Shown here piece after piece: positions 1 through 10,144 of a stretch of 64,000 nt of DNA. Each line of letters starts with the position of its first letter. The stretch's first letter is position 1. The notes below the pieces were generated by a model. It saw only the letters and a list, made by a program, of their open reading frames with translations, was not told where the DNA came from and ran no database searches. The position numbers and the translations under genes are program-made. Where the stretch lies: assembly GCF_963678635.1 (NCBI RefSeq), contig NC_087067.1, forward strand, positions 17,747,018 through 17,811,017, given 5' to 3'. This DNA comes from Symsagittifera roscoffensis. Taxonomy: Eukaryota; Xenacoelomorpha; Acoela; Convolutidae.

Positions 1-2664
1 CCATAACAAGGGTTTGTAAAAAGATGGCTGTTAATTACTCAATTGACTGTATTTTAGTTCGCATAAATAAGAGAGTGAACTAGAGGTCAACACATAACAG
101 CTAGACAGCTTTTAGTTGATTGACAGGCAGGTACCAAACTCACACTTAATTAAAGTATGAGAAATAAGAATAGCAACTAAGATGATTGACAACTAGGATG
201 ATTGACAACTGAACATATTGTAGCCCCTGACAGTATCTGCGGCACCTTTAAAAAAGGCAGCGTCGATATTCTAATGGTGACTGTCAACTGCGATTTCTGA
301 AAACTCTTTTTCGGAGAATTACAGACTTACGTTATCTCTTATGTCTAGCCATTTTAGGCACAACATTTCTTATCATATTTAAACAGTGAGTGGTTTATTT
401 CTTATTTATTTGAAAATCCCTCAAAAATGTATTATTCCCTCCAAAATCCTTCCAAATTCTATTTTTTGCACTTCACGCAAGTAAATTGGTTTTTAACCCA
501 TTCAAAATGCCAAAAAAAACTGTTCATAATATTTTAAAACACTACCAAATTTGTCAACAAAGATGTCAAAAATAGATTAAAAAATATCTCGAAGAACCAA
601 GTATTACTTCGTTTAAATTACATCACCTGAGGGCTGTTTTTGAAATTAGTTATGACGCGGTAATATGATCTCTATCACCCATTGACTTCAGAAAAAAGAA
701 TGTTTTTCGGTCAACGTTTTAAGTCATAGAACACACGTGTGCTGTATTTTTCCGTGCTATATTGAAAAACTAGTGCAAAATTTGAAACATTGGCGCAAAA
801 TTTAAAACATCAGTGAAAATTTTTAAGCAATAGTTCAATATCATTTTTTGGAACAATCAAATGAATCGAAATAAAAAACTTCGTGTGAGGTGAAATTTTT
901 CAATTGTGTCCGTTTTGCTCGTGGTTTTCACGTGTATTTGAATTCGGATAAGCAACAGTTAATGTTGCATCGCGACATTTGTCCACTTCTCGACACTGCA
1001 ACTCTCCATTTGTTTACAAAACTCGTCGATGCATTATACAGCTGCTGCCCTTCTAGTAATCATGGGCAAAAGACCGAATGGGCGAATAATTCATGAGTGA
1101 ACGACCGCAATCAAAAACAGTCGAAGGTCCATTAATAAAATCAACCAGTTGCCGTTCAATTAAAAGGGATCAAATCAACCAATATTTTGCTTCTTTTATA
1201 ACGAAACCCTTGAAATATAAAATTTGCTTCAATTCGCCGGCGGTCAGTGACCATTTAAAAATTTTGGAATACTGAAAACTGGTTGGCTGATTTTTTCTCC
1301 CATTCGGTTCTTTGCATAGGAAAAATTCCACCATCTTTGCACAACTTTTTGGAAAGTTTTTGATCTATAAGATAAAAGCCTGCTCTATTCACTCTCATCC
1401 GACTTGCTTATTTTCTGATAGTAATAAAAATAACTCATTATGTTAACCTATAGAATTTTTCTCATTATGAATCTGTTATTTGGGTTCAATTGAAACATAA
1501 AAAATATATAAAGTCCCAAATAGAACTAAAAGATACACAGCTCGAAGTGATTGATTATGCCACAAATGCAGAAAAGTATGTGTTTTGATTAACCATTTCA
1601 ATTACGACATTTACGAAAATTTTGATGCGAAAGTTTTGTCCAAGATCTGATTCACGCAATCAACTTTTTTCAAAATTAATTCGATTGGTGTGTAAATTTA
1701 CAGTTTTATTTAAGAAATTACTATAATAAATTCATTAAATGAACACATTCATGATAGCTGAATTAAAATTCATGATCGCTAATTAATATCTGCCGCAAAA
1801 AACACCCCTATTAATTTTTTTTTACATAAGTCGGAATAACTGTTTTGCGCGTTTTTGTGGTGTTACTTCTATTTTTGTTGTTTTTGAGAAGTCTGATGTT
1901 AACTGCAGATCTGACTTCAGTGAGCAATTTACGAAATTTTTCTTAATTTTGGTCGTTTTCTCTGCAACTATTGAAGATATATATTCAAATTTTGAAACAT
2001 GCTAGATAAATACTTTTAGGAAGCCGTGCCAATTTTGAGAAATCATTTTCGAAGACGTTATTTGGTCAGTATCTCATAACTAGTTTTAGTGGTGTTCTTG
2101 CTGTGGAAGAATCCTGGCAAACACTATAAGGAATAAAAATTATTGGGCTCAATTTAGTTCCTTGGAAAGCTGATGAGCTTGGCTGACAGCGTAAGCCGCA
2201 GAAAAATGACAGATAACAGAAAGGAAAGATATACTTGTCCCGGCAAGTTCAATTTAGTTTAATTTCTAGCTCATGGATGTTCTGAATTAAGAATTTTGAC
2301 AAAATCAAAATGATTCACTTTCAGCTCTTCTGTCACTGCATTGCAATAGATGAGAAATTCATGATATTGTAGTTGATTGTGTACATGGAAAAACTTTAAC
2401 AGCAAAAATTTGAAAGCTTTTTAAATATTTTGGGTTTTAGATACTTTAAAAGGCAGTAAGAGAATCACTGTTCTGACCTGGTTAAACTCAAGATAGTTGT
2501 CTGTTTTCAGACTAAATTTCCTTTTTTCTCAGTAGCCATCACTTTTAATTTCAAATTAAATATTTCTGTTATTCAGTTTTATTCGCCATCCACACAATGT
2601 GACCCGCAGTAAACCTGCTCTTCGCCTCACGTTTACACCTAACCCCCAAGTTATCAACTCCAGT
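1..2664. other. AT-rich intergenic DNA, no gene seen
   Basis: Short open frames at about 890-1275 (+) are under 70 codons, have no recognisable domain and are not bounded by convincing splice sites, so I do not call them. No RNA gene or clear transposon end was recognised. Confidence 0.5.
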
Positions 2665-2706
2665 AGGTGTGTTTGTGTGTGTTTGTGTGTGTTTGTGTGT
2701 GTTTGG
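2665..2706 (+). repeat. GTGTGTTT microsatellite
   Basis: Several near-perfect copies of an 8-bp unit (GTGTGTTT) lie directly upstream of a purine-rich GGA-type microsatellite (about 2758-2805). Together they form the 5' flank of the truncated non-LTR element that follows. Confidence 0.85.
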
Positions 2707-4310
2707 GATGGTGTTTCGTGATTGCTGCGGAGATAAACGCCGGGGGTGAGGGAGGGGGTACATGGAGAAGGAGGAGGAGGAGGAAGAGGAGGAGGATGAG
2801 GAGCGATGATTGGGCCCCAGCCAGAGGACTCAGAGAGGGGTGCGCAACATCACCTATCCTATTCAACGTATATCATGCCGAAGCAATAAGAAGAGCGGAA
2901 AGAGAAAGGAGAAAGGAGGCGGCGGAGAGAGGTCAAGAGTGCGGTCTCACCTGGAGGTGGACACCAGGAGGCAGCCTCCCACCGAGAGAAGGGCCCAGAG
3001 CATTGCATAGCAGCAACAAGTGTAATTTCATCCTGGAGGACTCGTTGTTCGCAGACGACACCTCTCTACTTGGTTGGACCGAAGAGCTCGTCATAGGGAA
3101 AGAGGTGATCAAGAAGAAAATGATGGAGTTTGAAGAGAAATGCCACGACGGCAAAGAAGAATCCATCACTTTTGCAACTACCAGCGCCCAGAAGACTAGA
3201 ATGCTGGGAACGCTCATCGGGAAACGAGAAGACCGAGGAGCCAGGATCAAGAGAGGGTACCACGCGTGGAGCAAGGTGAAACAATGGCTCTGGAATTCGA
3301 GCCTCTCCAAGCGCACCAGAGCATTGGTGGTCCAAGCCGTAGTGGAGTCCACTCTCCTGTTTGACTGTAGCGTCAGAGCATGGACACCGACCGACATCCA
3401 GAAGTTCCAGAGCGTTGCAGACAGAGCCTACAGGTTTGTGTGGAACAATGGAAAACCTCACACACTGCTAAGGATGCAGAATGAAGGAGTCAACAGCTAC
3501 GAGATCCGCAGACAGTTGAACATTGAATCGATAAGGACTAAGATCGAGTGCAGAGCATTAGAGCGAATGGGCCACGTTCTCAGAATGTCGGATGAGAGGA
3601 TTGTGAAGAAAGCCGTGCTCGGATCCTGGGACATGGAGAGGACACGCAGTGGGAACTCGCGAGGCAACACCATCCAGTACTGGCGCAGACTGCTGAAAGA
3701 AGCGGGACACGAAGACGACAACAGCGAGAACCTCACCAATGACCGGAAACGATGGAAGAAGACCGTTACAGATCGCAGGACGTTCCTCAAAAACTGGGAG
3801 ACGCAAATGTGCAACTGGCACAGAGGATCGGAAAAACCGGCCCGCTCACAATGGAATAGAGAGAGAATAAGTGACAGCGGTTGGCCTTGCCGCTGGGACG
3901 GATGCGACAAGATGTGCGCAACAAAAGGAGGACGGACGAATCACGAGAGAAAAGCACACAGAAGGGAGTCAGTGGACTACAAGTGTCCAAAGTGCAACGA
4001 CAGTTTTTCGGACCAGGCTGCTCTGACAAACCACTTCAAGGCGTGCCAAGGAGGGCAGGGTGGGTTCTGTCCGAAGTGTCAGAGGTCCCTGTCGTTGAGC
4101 AACATGGCAAGACACCGGAGGACCTGTCGAGGAGAACACCCGACAGCCCCAGAAGTAACCAACACCATTATCACAGGACGATTCGCCGGAACGAGAGCCA
4201 GAATCCAATGCGAAGAATGCGGTACTTGGGTGACAAAAAACAACATTTCAAGACACTGGAGCACATGTCCTGGAAACTGGGAATCAAGGCCCCCCACGGG
4301 GCGTAAATGA
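2667..4310 (+). CDS. Non-LTR reverse transcriptase C-terminal part with four zinc fingers
   Basis: This is one open frame of 547 codons. Roughly the first 45 codons translate the GT and GGA microsatellites and are probably not part of the original protein. The RT homology starts at a GLREGCATSPILFN block (palm motif) and includes the catalytic FADD motif (FADDTSLLG, about residue 127). A long thumb/connector follows, ending in an ERMGHVLRM block typical of LINE-type RTs. The C-terminus carries four zinc fingers: one C2H2 (C-x4-C-x12-H-x4-H) and three C2HC (C-x2-C-x12-H-x3-C or close variants). The endonuclease and the N-terminal half of the RT are missing, so this copy cannot act alone. In the family, RT copies the element RNA into the target site; the fingers presumably bind nucleic acid (inference). 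I cannot assign a clade with certainty. Confidence 0.8.
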   Translation: MCLCVFVCVCVCLGWCFVIAAEINAGGEGGGTWRRRRRRKRRRMRSDDWAPARGLREGCATSPILFNVYHAEAIRRAERERRKEAAERGQECGLTWRWTPGGSLPPREGPRALHSSNKCNFILEDSLFADDTSLLGWTEELVIGKEVIKKKMMEFEEKCHDGKEESITFATTSAQKTRMLGTLIGKREDRGARIKRGYHAWSKVKQWLWNSSLSKRTRALVVQAVVESTLLFDCSVRAWTPTDIQKFQSVADRAYRFVWNNGKPHTLLRMQNEGVNSYEIRRQLNIESIRTKIECRALERMGHVLRMSDERIVKKAVLGSWDMERTRSGNSRGNTIQYWRRLLKEAGHEDDNSENLTNDRKRWKKTVTDRRTFLKNWETQMCNWHRGSEKPARSQWNRERISDSGWPCRWDGCDKMCATKGGRTNHERKAHRRESVDYKCPKCNDSFSDQAALTNHFKACQGGQGGFCPKCQRSLSLSNMARHRRTCRGEHPTAPEVTNTIITGRFAGTRARIQCEECGTWVTKNNISRHWSTCPGNWESRPPTGRK

Positions 4311-4335
4311 CAAAAGAAGAAGAAGAAGAGGATGA
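2800..4335 (+). mobile_element. 5'-truncated non-LTR retrotransposon
   Basis: The segment is clearly richer in G and C than its surroundings. It starts abruptly inside the RT catalytic region and ends in an AAG-type microsatellite tail right after the stop codon (about 4310-4335). 5' truncation plus a simple-repeat 3' tail is the usual product of target-primed reverse transcription. The RT frame is still fully open, which suggests a fairly young insertion. The exact 5' boundary is hidden in a GGA microsatellite. Confidence 0.75.
4310..4335 (+). repeat. AAG-type tail of the non-LTR element
   Basis: The stop codon is followed at once by a run of GAA/AAG triplets that degrades into GAGGATGAGGAGG. 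This fits the 3' simple-repeat tail of a LINE-like element. The G-rich DNA that follows (to about 4540) may be flank or an older neighbouring repeat. Confidence 0.6.
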
Positions 4336-4340
4336 GGAGG

Positions 4341-6175
4341 GGAATTGTAGATCAGTGGGAGGGGGCGTTGTGGGAGGTACGGGGTTGGCAAGGAACGGGG
4401 AGTTTGGTGGGGTACGGGGAGAGTTAGTGGGGGAACATGGGGTCCGCGAGAGGAGAAGACGGGGTATGAAGCTTTGGTGGGGGACGGGAATTGAGGGTTT
4501 GCAGGGGTGTAGCGGGGAGATGTGGGTGGGGGGATGGTGGTGATAGTTAGTAAACATTGGGATGAACGAGGTGTTTAAGATTTGCAGAAAACAGCAAAAA
4601 TGTAGAGTAATTATCTATAAAAATTTAATCCATTTTCTTGAATTTTATCCACAAAAAAAAACAAAAAAATCCATTATATTGTGAACAAAATTGCATTATA
4701 AGCGATTATAATGAATTTTGATGGATTTTATTTTTTTTTGAAAAAAATGGATTCTTATGGATTAAAATGCCACCACGTTGTCTAAGTTTGCCCCGATAAT
4801 CGATTATCTAGATATTTTTGTCAGTCATTATAATCGGTTTTCATCCATCCAGCTATAGTGCTGCGGGTTCGCAAGTTTCGCATCAATTTTCTTTGGGCGC
4901 GAAAGTCATGACAGGACAAGCGTTGGTCTTGCCGGCTCTTTTTGTAGTTGAGTATATAACCGGGCCGAGTTGCTCGATTTATGTTTCGACTTTTTGGACC
5001 AAATTTCGGTACGTTCCGACATTCACGACCAAATTTCGGTATTTTTCTTCTTTCTCGATCTTATTTCGGTATGTTTGACTGTCTCAAACCAACAAAAAAG
5101 TGTTCGATTTTGTTCGACCTACCTTGTTCAGATGTTTTAATTTTCTCGACCAAAGCTCGGGTTTTTTCGACTTTCTCGACTGTCGCGACCACCATTTTTT
5201 CTGAATATTTGTTCGACAAACAAAACAATTTTCTTCAAATTTTTTAATATCATCCCCCTAAAAACAACACCGAAGAAAAAAGTTAGCGTCTAATAGCGTA
5301 ATAATAACAGCTCTCGAATAAATTTTGAATGATTTTGAGTTCGCATAATTTGCCGCCAGTAAATAATGCGGTAAAGTTATTCGACCCTGCTTAACCCAAG
5401 AATCGCCCCTGTAGGACTCTATCGACTCATGATTTTACCCTGTTCAACCCGTGATTCGACTTTGTTTGACTGAAGCCTAAGTTCAACCGTCTCAATTTGC
5501 GACAAAAATTGGACATTACTCGACTGTTTTGAAAAATGAATTAATTTTTTAGCAGCGAGGAGAGTCATTATCTTTTGAATAACTGTTATAATAAAATAAC
5601 GACCAATGACTGTTTTTTTTAATTGTTTTTCAGCGTTCTGTTTGTGCGGTTGCCCCCAAAAATTAGCTGACGTAATTTTGGGACTATGAGAAGGCATTCT
5701 TGGGGTGGTTCTGTTCTATATACGACGAGCAATTATGCTGGTCTAGCTAACTGACATTAGAAATAATTTATACAGATTTCGTCTTCTATTTGCACTGTTT
5801 TCAGTGGTACCAGCAAAAATTTGTAATTCTAGTTTCGCGGCAAGCAAATCTACTCAAGCGTTTGTTGCTGATTGCAATTTTCTGATGGAGACCTATCTAA
5901 TCAGACTTTTTTGCTCAGTTTCCATTTTAAAATCAACTGAGATCGACTAGGATGGAAGGGTGTCCTTGGAGGGCGGTATTGCAGGGTCTTCACTGTCAAC
6001 GACAACGTAAAAGCGAGTTCTTCTGTAATGACGTCAAGAGTTGTGACCATCGCTCTGAAGAGTTCATAACGAGCTGCTGCCTTCCCGGCCCCGCCGCAGC
6101 AATAAGTCAGGCAGATTCAGCTGCACCGCTTCTTGGGTCGCTCGCGCCATTTGAACTTCTAAAAAAGGTCTTCCC
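4341..6175. other. Intergenic DNA, no gene seen
   Basis: The stretch holds a G-rich patch (4340-4545), A/T homopolymer runs (4640-4740), a degenerate TCGAC-rich array (listed separately) and AT-rich DNA. None of the open frames shows a domain. Confidence 0.5.
4977..5245 (+). repeat. Degenerate TCGAC / ATTTCGGTA tandem array
   Basis: Variants of CGACCAAATTTCGGTA recur roughly every 30-40 bp near the start (about 4985-5075), and TTCTCGAC-type words continue to about 5195. A second TCGAC-dense patch lies at about 5415-5475. The array looks like a decayed tandem repeat rather than coding sequence. Confidence 0.5.
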
Positions 6176-6355
6176 TTAAAATTACTAATTATTGGCGCCG
6201 AAGTCGCCTTTAGAAAAATTTTAGGGTCTGTCACCAAAAACGGATATCTCAAAATAGTACTGAGGGGGACCCTTTGGGTCGGCAGGGGATCGAATTTCTG
6301 AAAAGGGAGGGGAGGGGGCGCCCCCCATCGCCCCTCCCCCCCAAATCCGCCCCTG
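6176..6355 (-). repeat. Fragment of the 425-bp hAT-like MITE
   Basis: Reading the minus strand from 6355, the fragment begins with the family end CAGGGGCGGATTTGG. It continues through the family landmarks (GGGTCGGC, ATCCATTTTTGG-type and GGCGCC blocks) and stops near 6176. The other terminus is missing. Confidence 0.7.
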
Positions 6356-6834
6356 TTTCAGGGCCTCAACCTGACACGAGCATTCTTGGTAGATATGATT
6401 ACATATCCATGGCTTTCTTTGGACCAACTTCCTTCTTTACTGGTGACGCTTTTTTTCAGTTTTTAAAAAAAATGCGGTGAGTTTTAAACGCAAGCTACGC
6501 TTTTGAAGGTTGTAAAGCAACCGCTGATACGCTTTAACAACCATAACTCCAAACAAATAATTTTTGTGCATTTTTTTACGCAGTGCATACCACAAGAAAA
6601 AAAAACGGCGTTCTTTTGCTGTGTTTTTACGTGGTTTCGTTTCTCATCATTGTACCATTTTCGTGTTGTTTGCTTGCTGTTGTTTCACTTATTTCTAGGT
6701 ATGTGACGATTATCTACCCATAACTTATCCAACAAAGAGATCAGCCTCATTGATTCTGTTTTAATTATACTTTGTTTTGAACGTTAATTGAGGAGAAAAT
6801 TTGATCGGATATAGAACGGCCTTGGCAAATAGAA
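6356..6834. other. Upstream region of the transporter gene
   Basis: This is the 5' flank of the SLC18B1-like gene. It is AT-rich, and I see no convincing TATA box or upstream coding exon. A transcription start cannot be placed by eye. Confidence 0.4.
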
Positions 6835-8400
6835 ATGACCTATAACCAGGATTTAGGCGCAAACTTAAACACACATGACATAAAAGTTGGAAACCAGTCA
6901 AACTCAGTCGATAAAATCCAAATTATGGATCAGAAAATGAAACCTCTGAAGAATGAGAAACTTTCGAAACATTCTCTGAGTTCTGAAGAAGATGATGATT
7001 TCGAAGCGAAATGCTGCGACACCGGCTCTTTAAAAGAAAAAAATTGTGCTGCGCTTTGTATTTTGCTGTACTTATGTTGGGGTATTAATACTTCAACAGT
7101 GGGGCCGTTTTTCCCCACGGAAGCAGAAAAACGAAAAATTTCACGCTCGATTATTGGTCTTATAACTGCAACACTTATGATTTCGCAGTGGTTTTTCGCT
7201 ATTGTTTTTTTCTTCGCAGCCTCGGAGCGAAACAAACGAACAATATTTTACATCGGATTTATCGCAGCAGGCTTAATGTGTATTGCGTTCGGTGAAGCTT
7301 CTCGTTTCGACGATAACGATTGGTTCATTCCGGCATGTTTTCTAACACGTGTTGTAATTGGATTCGGCGGAGCGAGCACTTGGTCCACGGGTGCGCCGAT
7401 TGTAATTCCATTTTTTCCCAAAAAGGTGGGTTTAATTTTCAGTATGCTTGAAGTTTCAACTGCAATCGGCATGATGATTGGGCCAATTATAACTAGTTAT
7501 CTCTTTTCTTTAGGAGGTTATCGATTACCATTCCTATCCGTCGGTTTATTTGAATTATTCCTCGGCTTTTTGTGTTTTCTTTCAATTAAATCAGTACAAA
7601 ACAGGGAGAAATTACTGAAAAAAGTTCCCGAACATTCAAAAGGATCAATGGTTAGTGTTCTTTCTGTAGGCCAAGGCGGCGATACTGAAATAGATTTTAA
7701 GTCTGCTTTCAGATTCCTTACATTACCCGGTTTGTGGGTTATTACTTTCCCGCTATTGGCGGTTTTGAGTCAATTCGGCTTTCTGCAAGTCGCCTTGGCG
7801 CCCTATCTGCTAAGTGAATTCGAAATTGACGGCACACAATCAGGTCAAATATTTCTTGTTCACGCTGGCCTATCCGCGATCACGTGTTTCATTTACGGGG
7901 TCCTAATCGATAAAGGGTTCTCAAAAATAACATTTATCATCTCGCTTGTCTTCACTTCGTTCGGTTATTTTGCCCTCGGAGCGCCCGTTCTAGGATTCAA
8001 CTACCCGAAAGCCACTCTATACGTGGGTCTTTCGATACTCGGGTTAACATCGTATGGGGGTTATTTGCCATGTTACTTCATTTTCGAACAAATTGCCCAC
8101 CGTAACAATTTCATTAATCAAGAAAAGCTCCGCATATACATTTGCACTTGGGTGACCTTTTGCTATTCTTTCGGGCTTATTTCGGGCCAGTTTTTTGTCG
8201 GTGGTTTATTTTACGCGTACTACGATTTCCATCAATCAAACTTATTATTGTCTTTGTTAACTTTGCTTTCGGGTCTCGTAGCAGGCGCGTATCTCCTCGT
8301 GCTCAAAACTGCAGATTACAGAGCAGACAAGGAAGCAAAGAGGTTAAAAGGTGGTGCAGAAAATATAGAAATTATTCAATCACATTTTGTCAGTGTTTGA
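6835..8400 (+). CDS. MFS transporter, SLC18B1-like, intronless
   Basis: This 521-residue protein is encoded by one uninterrupted exon. A hydrophilic, acidic N-tail of about 65 residues precedes the first membrane helix. About twelve hydrophobic segments follow, with a charged central loop near residues 250-290, giving the 6+6 layout of the major facilitator superfamily. The block FFPTEAEKRKIS after helix 1 and the stretch around GMMIGPIITSYLFSLGGY match the SLC18B1 branch of the vesicular amine transporter group; the known vertebrate member is a vesicular polyamine transporter. Substrate and membrane are inferred from family only. The start is the first ATG of the frame and leaves a normal-length N-tail. 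A polyadenylation signal follows 30 bp after the stop. The lack of introns, next to two genes that have them, could mean a retrocopy or lineage-specific intron loss; the frame is intact. Confidence 0.8.
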   Translation: MTYNQDLGANLNTHDIKVGNQSNSVDKIQIMDQKMKPLKNEKLSKHSLSSEEDDDFEAKCCDTGSLKEKNCAALCILLYLCWGINTSTVGPFFPTEAEKRKISRSIIGLITATLMISQWFFAIVFFFAASERNKRTIFYIGFIAAGLMCIAFGEASRFDDNDWFIPACFLTRVVIGFGGASTWSTGAPIVIPFFPKKVGLIFSMLEVSTAIGMMIGPIITSYLFSLGGYRLPFLSVGLFELFLGFLCFLSIKSVQNREKLLKKVPEHSKGSMVSVLSVGQGGDTEIDFKSAFRFLTLPGLWVITFPLLAVLSQFGFLQVALAPYLLSEFEIDGTQSGQIFLVHAGLSAITCFIYGVLIDKGFSKITFIISLVFTSFGYFALGAPVLGFNYPKATLYVGLSILGLTSYGGYLPCYFIFEQIAHRNNFINQEKLRIYICTWVTFCYSFGLISGQFFVGGLFYAYYDFHQSNLLLSLLTLLSGLVAGAYLLVLKTADYRADKEAKRLKGGAENIEIIQSHFVSV

Positions 8401-8429
8401 CATACTATCTGCAGAAGCATTACTTCTCA

Positions 8430-8435
8430 AATAAA
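8430..8435 (+). terminator. Polyadenylation signal AATAAA
   Basis: A canonical AATAAA lies 30 bp downstream of the transporter stop codon, at the usual distance for 3' end formation. Confidence 0.6.
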
Positions 8436-8460
8436 GAATCCAAACTATTTAGATAAAAAT

Positions 8461-8879
8461 CATCATACACTCTGTATTTATATTTCTATAATGTATATAA
8501 ATTTTAAATTGATCTCAAACTCAGCTTTAAATAATTAATATTTTGGCATAAAACTTCTCATATTTCGGTGGCTGTAATTCAAAAAAAATATCTCGAGTAG
8601 AGAGTCATGATATCCAGACATGAATGGGAGGAGTCCAAGAGTTCGACCACTTTATCATCTAAAGCCCCCCCCCCCCACGCCTTGGTATATTTAGGACATC
8701 CGATTTGTCCACCAACTCATGAAATATGCTAGCTGCATCTCTATAATTTTCAACAAAATGTGAAAAGCAAAACAAAATGTGAAAACAAAATGTGAAAAGC
8801 GAATCTTCAAACTGCATTCTTTACATCGGCATGCTAATCGGCACACGTGCTGATAGACCAGTCCCCGCACAAAATCAAG
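8461..8879. other. Intergenic DNA with a C12 run
   Basis: No gene is visible. A run of twelve C lies at 8665-8676, and a short duplicated phrase (ACAAAATGTGAAAA) occurs at about 8754-8796. Confidence 0.5.
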
Positions 8880-9130
8880 TTAATAGATGAGAAATTATAT
8901 CACAAAAAACCTCTTACACAGCCCAACAAAGTTCTTCTAGAAGGGTTGAATCGCAAAATTTAAATTTTGTTTTTTAGCACAAATTTGGGTTTTATATAGT
9001 AAAAATCACATTTCTTAACTATCAAGCAAAAATATTTTCTCTTATAACAGATTACTGGAGATTGAACCCTTCTAGAGCTTTGTTGGAATGTGTAAGAAGA
9101 TTCTTGTGATATAAATTTCTCATCTATTAA
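8880..9130. mobile_element. 251-bp foldback MITE flanked by TTAA
   Basis: The left end (TTAATAGATGAGAAAT...) and the right end (...ATTTCTCATCTATTAA) are long imperfect inverted repeats of about 70 bp each. They share inner blocks such as ATATCACAA, CTTACACA, CCAACAAAG and TCTAGAAGGGTT. The AT-rich core of about 100 bp has no coding capacity. TTAA at both ends would fit a TTAA target duplication as left by piggyBac-like transposases. Because TTAA is its own reverse complement, it could equally be the tip of the inverted repeat. Confidence 0.8.
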
Positions 9131-9703
9131 CAAAGTAATTTCAGCGTAATTTTTGATTAATTAAAAAAAGCCAAAATTGTCTGTTTTTGGGGTAAATTTT
9201 AGGTTGGAAATTTTGGAGAAAAAATTGCTCCATAATACTTCTGGTGAAATTATAAGAAACTTTTCTCTCTTCAATTTCTTTTAATCTTCTCTAAGTTTGA
9301 GAAAAACACTCGTAAAAACTTCGTTTTGTCCGGATAATTTGAATTAGCACTGTACAAGAAACCTGAATTTAAGAGCGATTTAAAAAACTTTAATTATACA
9401 ACCGTTAATAACTGAAGCAACAAAGAAAAGTATAAAGTTTTTGTTGTACAATTAGTGATTTTATTTAGAAATTTTATAGAAAAATATTCAAAAAAGTTTG
9501 ATTTTGAGCTTTCCTCAGTTTGTAAAACTAGATGAGAGGTTTTTTTCAGATATTTTGTTTCATCGGTTTTAAGTATCATCGGTGAAGTGTTAGTAGTTCC
9601 ATCCTTTCACAGAAAAGTTATAATACTAGTATGACAGAGGCAACCTCAGAAATTTCTAATGTCCTATTTAAGTCTGTTTAGCTAAGCAGTATTGAAACAA
9701 ACA
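9131..9703. other. AT-rich intergenic DNA
   Basis: No gene, RNA or repeat end recognised. Confidence 0.5.
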
Positions 9704-9711
9704 CTACAAGT

Positions 9712-10136
9712 CACCAGCGGATTTAGGGGAGGGGGCGTGGGGCAGGCGGACGCCCCTCTTAGGGATTCGCCCCCAGCCGACCCAAAGAGTCACCACCCCG
9801 TTTTACTATTTTGTGATATCCATTTTTGGCTGACTGACCCTAAAATTTTCCTATCGCCAATAGTTACTAATTTTAAGGGGGGAGCGCGCACCGAAAAAAC
9901 GCAATTTTGTGTCCAAATTTTCCAAAAGGAGCTAAAAACACCCTCTTAGTCTGTTTTTTAAAATATTAGCTGGCGGCACAGAAAATTTAGTCAAAACCGG
10001 GTCTTTATAGTTATTTGGGAGAGCTCAGAGAATCACTTTAATCGAGCTAGAAAAAAAGTTGAAATTAAAAAAATTTTGTAAATTTTTTTTGAAAATCCGC
10101 CGCCCTTCCCACGAAAAAATGCTAGATCCACCCCTG
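9712..10136 (+). mobile_element. 425-bp hAT-like MITE, copy 1
   Basis: The termini are CACCAGCGGATTTAG and, inverted, CAGGGGTGGATCTAG (imperfect TIRs of about 15 bp). The flanks CTACAAGT (9704-9711) and CTACAATT (10137-10144) match at 7 of 8 positions, an 8-bp target duplication typical of hAT elements. There is no coding capacity. The inside has a G-rich left block, a GACCC.AAG.GTC block and an A/T-rich right half. The copy at 22328-22752 has the same length. Confidence 0.85.
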
Positions 10137-10144
10137 CTACAATT

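Noticed and set aside
890-1275. Two adjacent + frames of 68 and 60 codons
   Set aside because: No domain, no splice sites and low-complexity flanks; expected by chance in this length of DNA.
2665-2706. CRISPR-like or telomere-like array
   Set aside because: The unit is a plain GTGTGTTT microsatellite without spacers; this is animal nuclear DNA.
2933-3397. Minus-strand frame of 154 codons inside the RT gene
   Set aside because: It is the antisense shadow of the RT frame, which has clear motifs on the plus strand.
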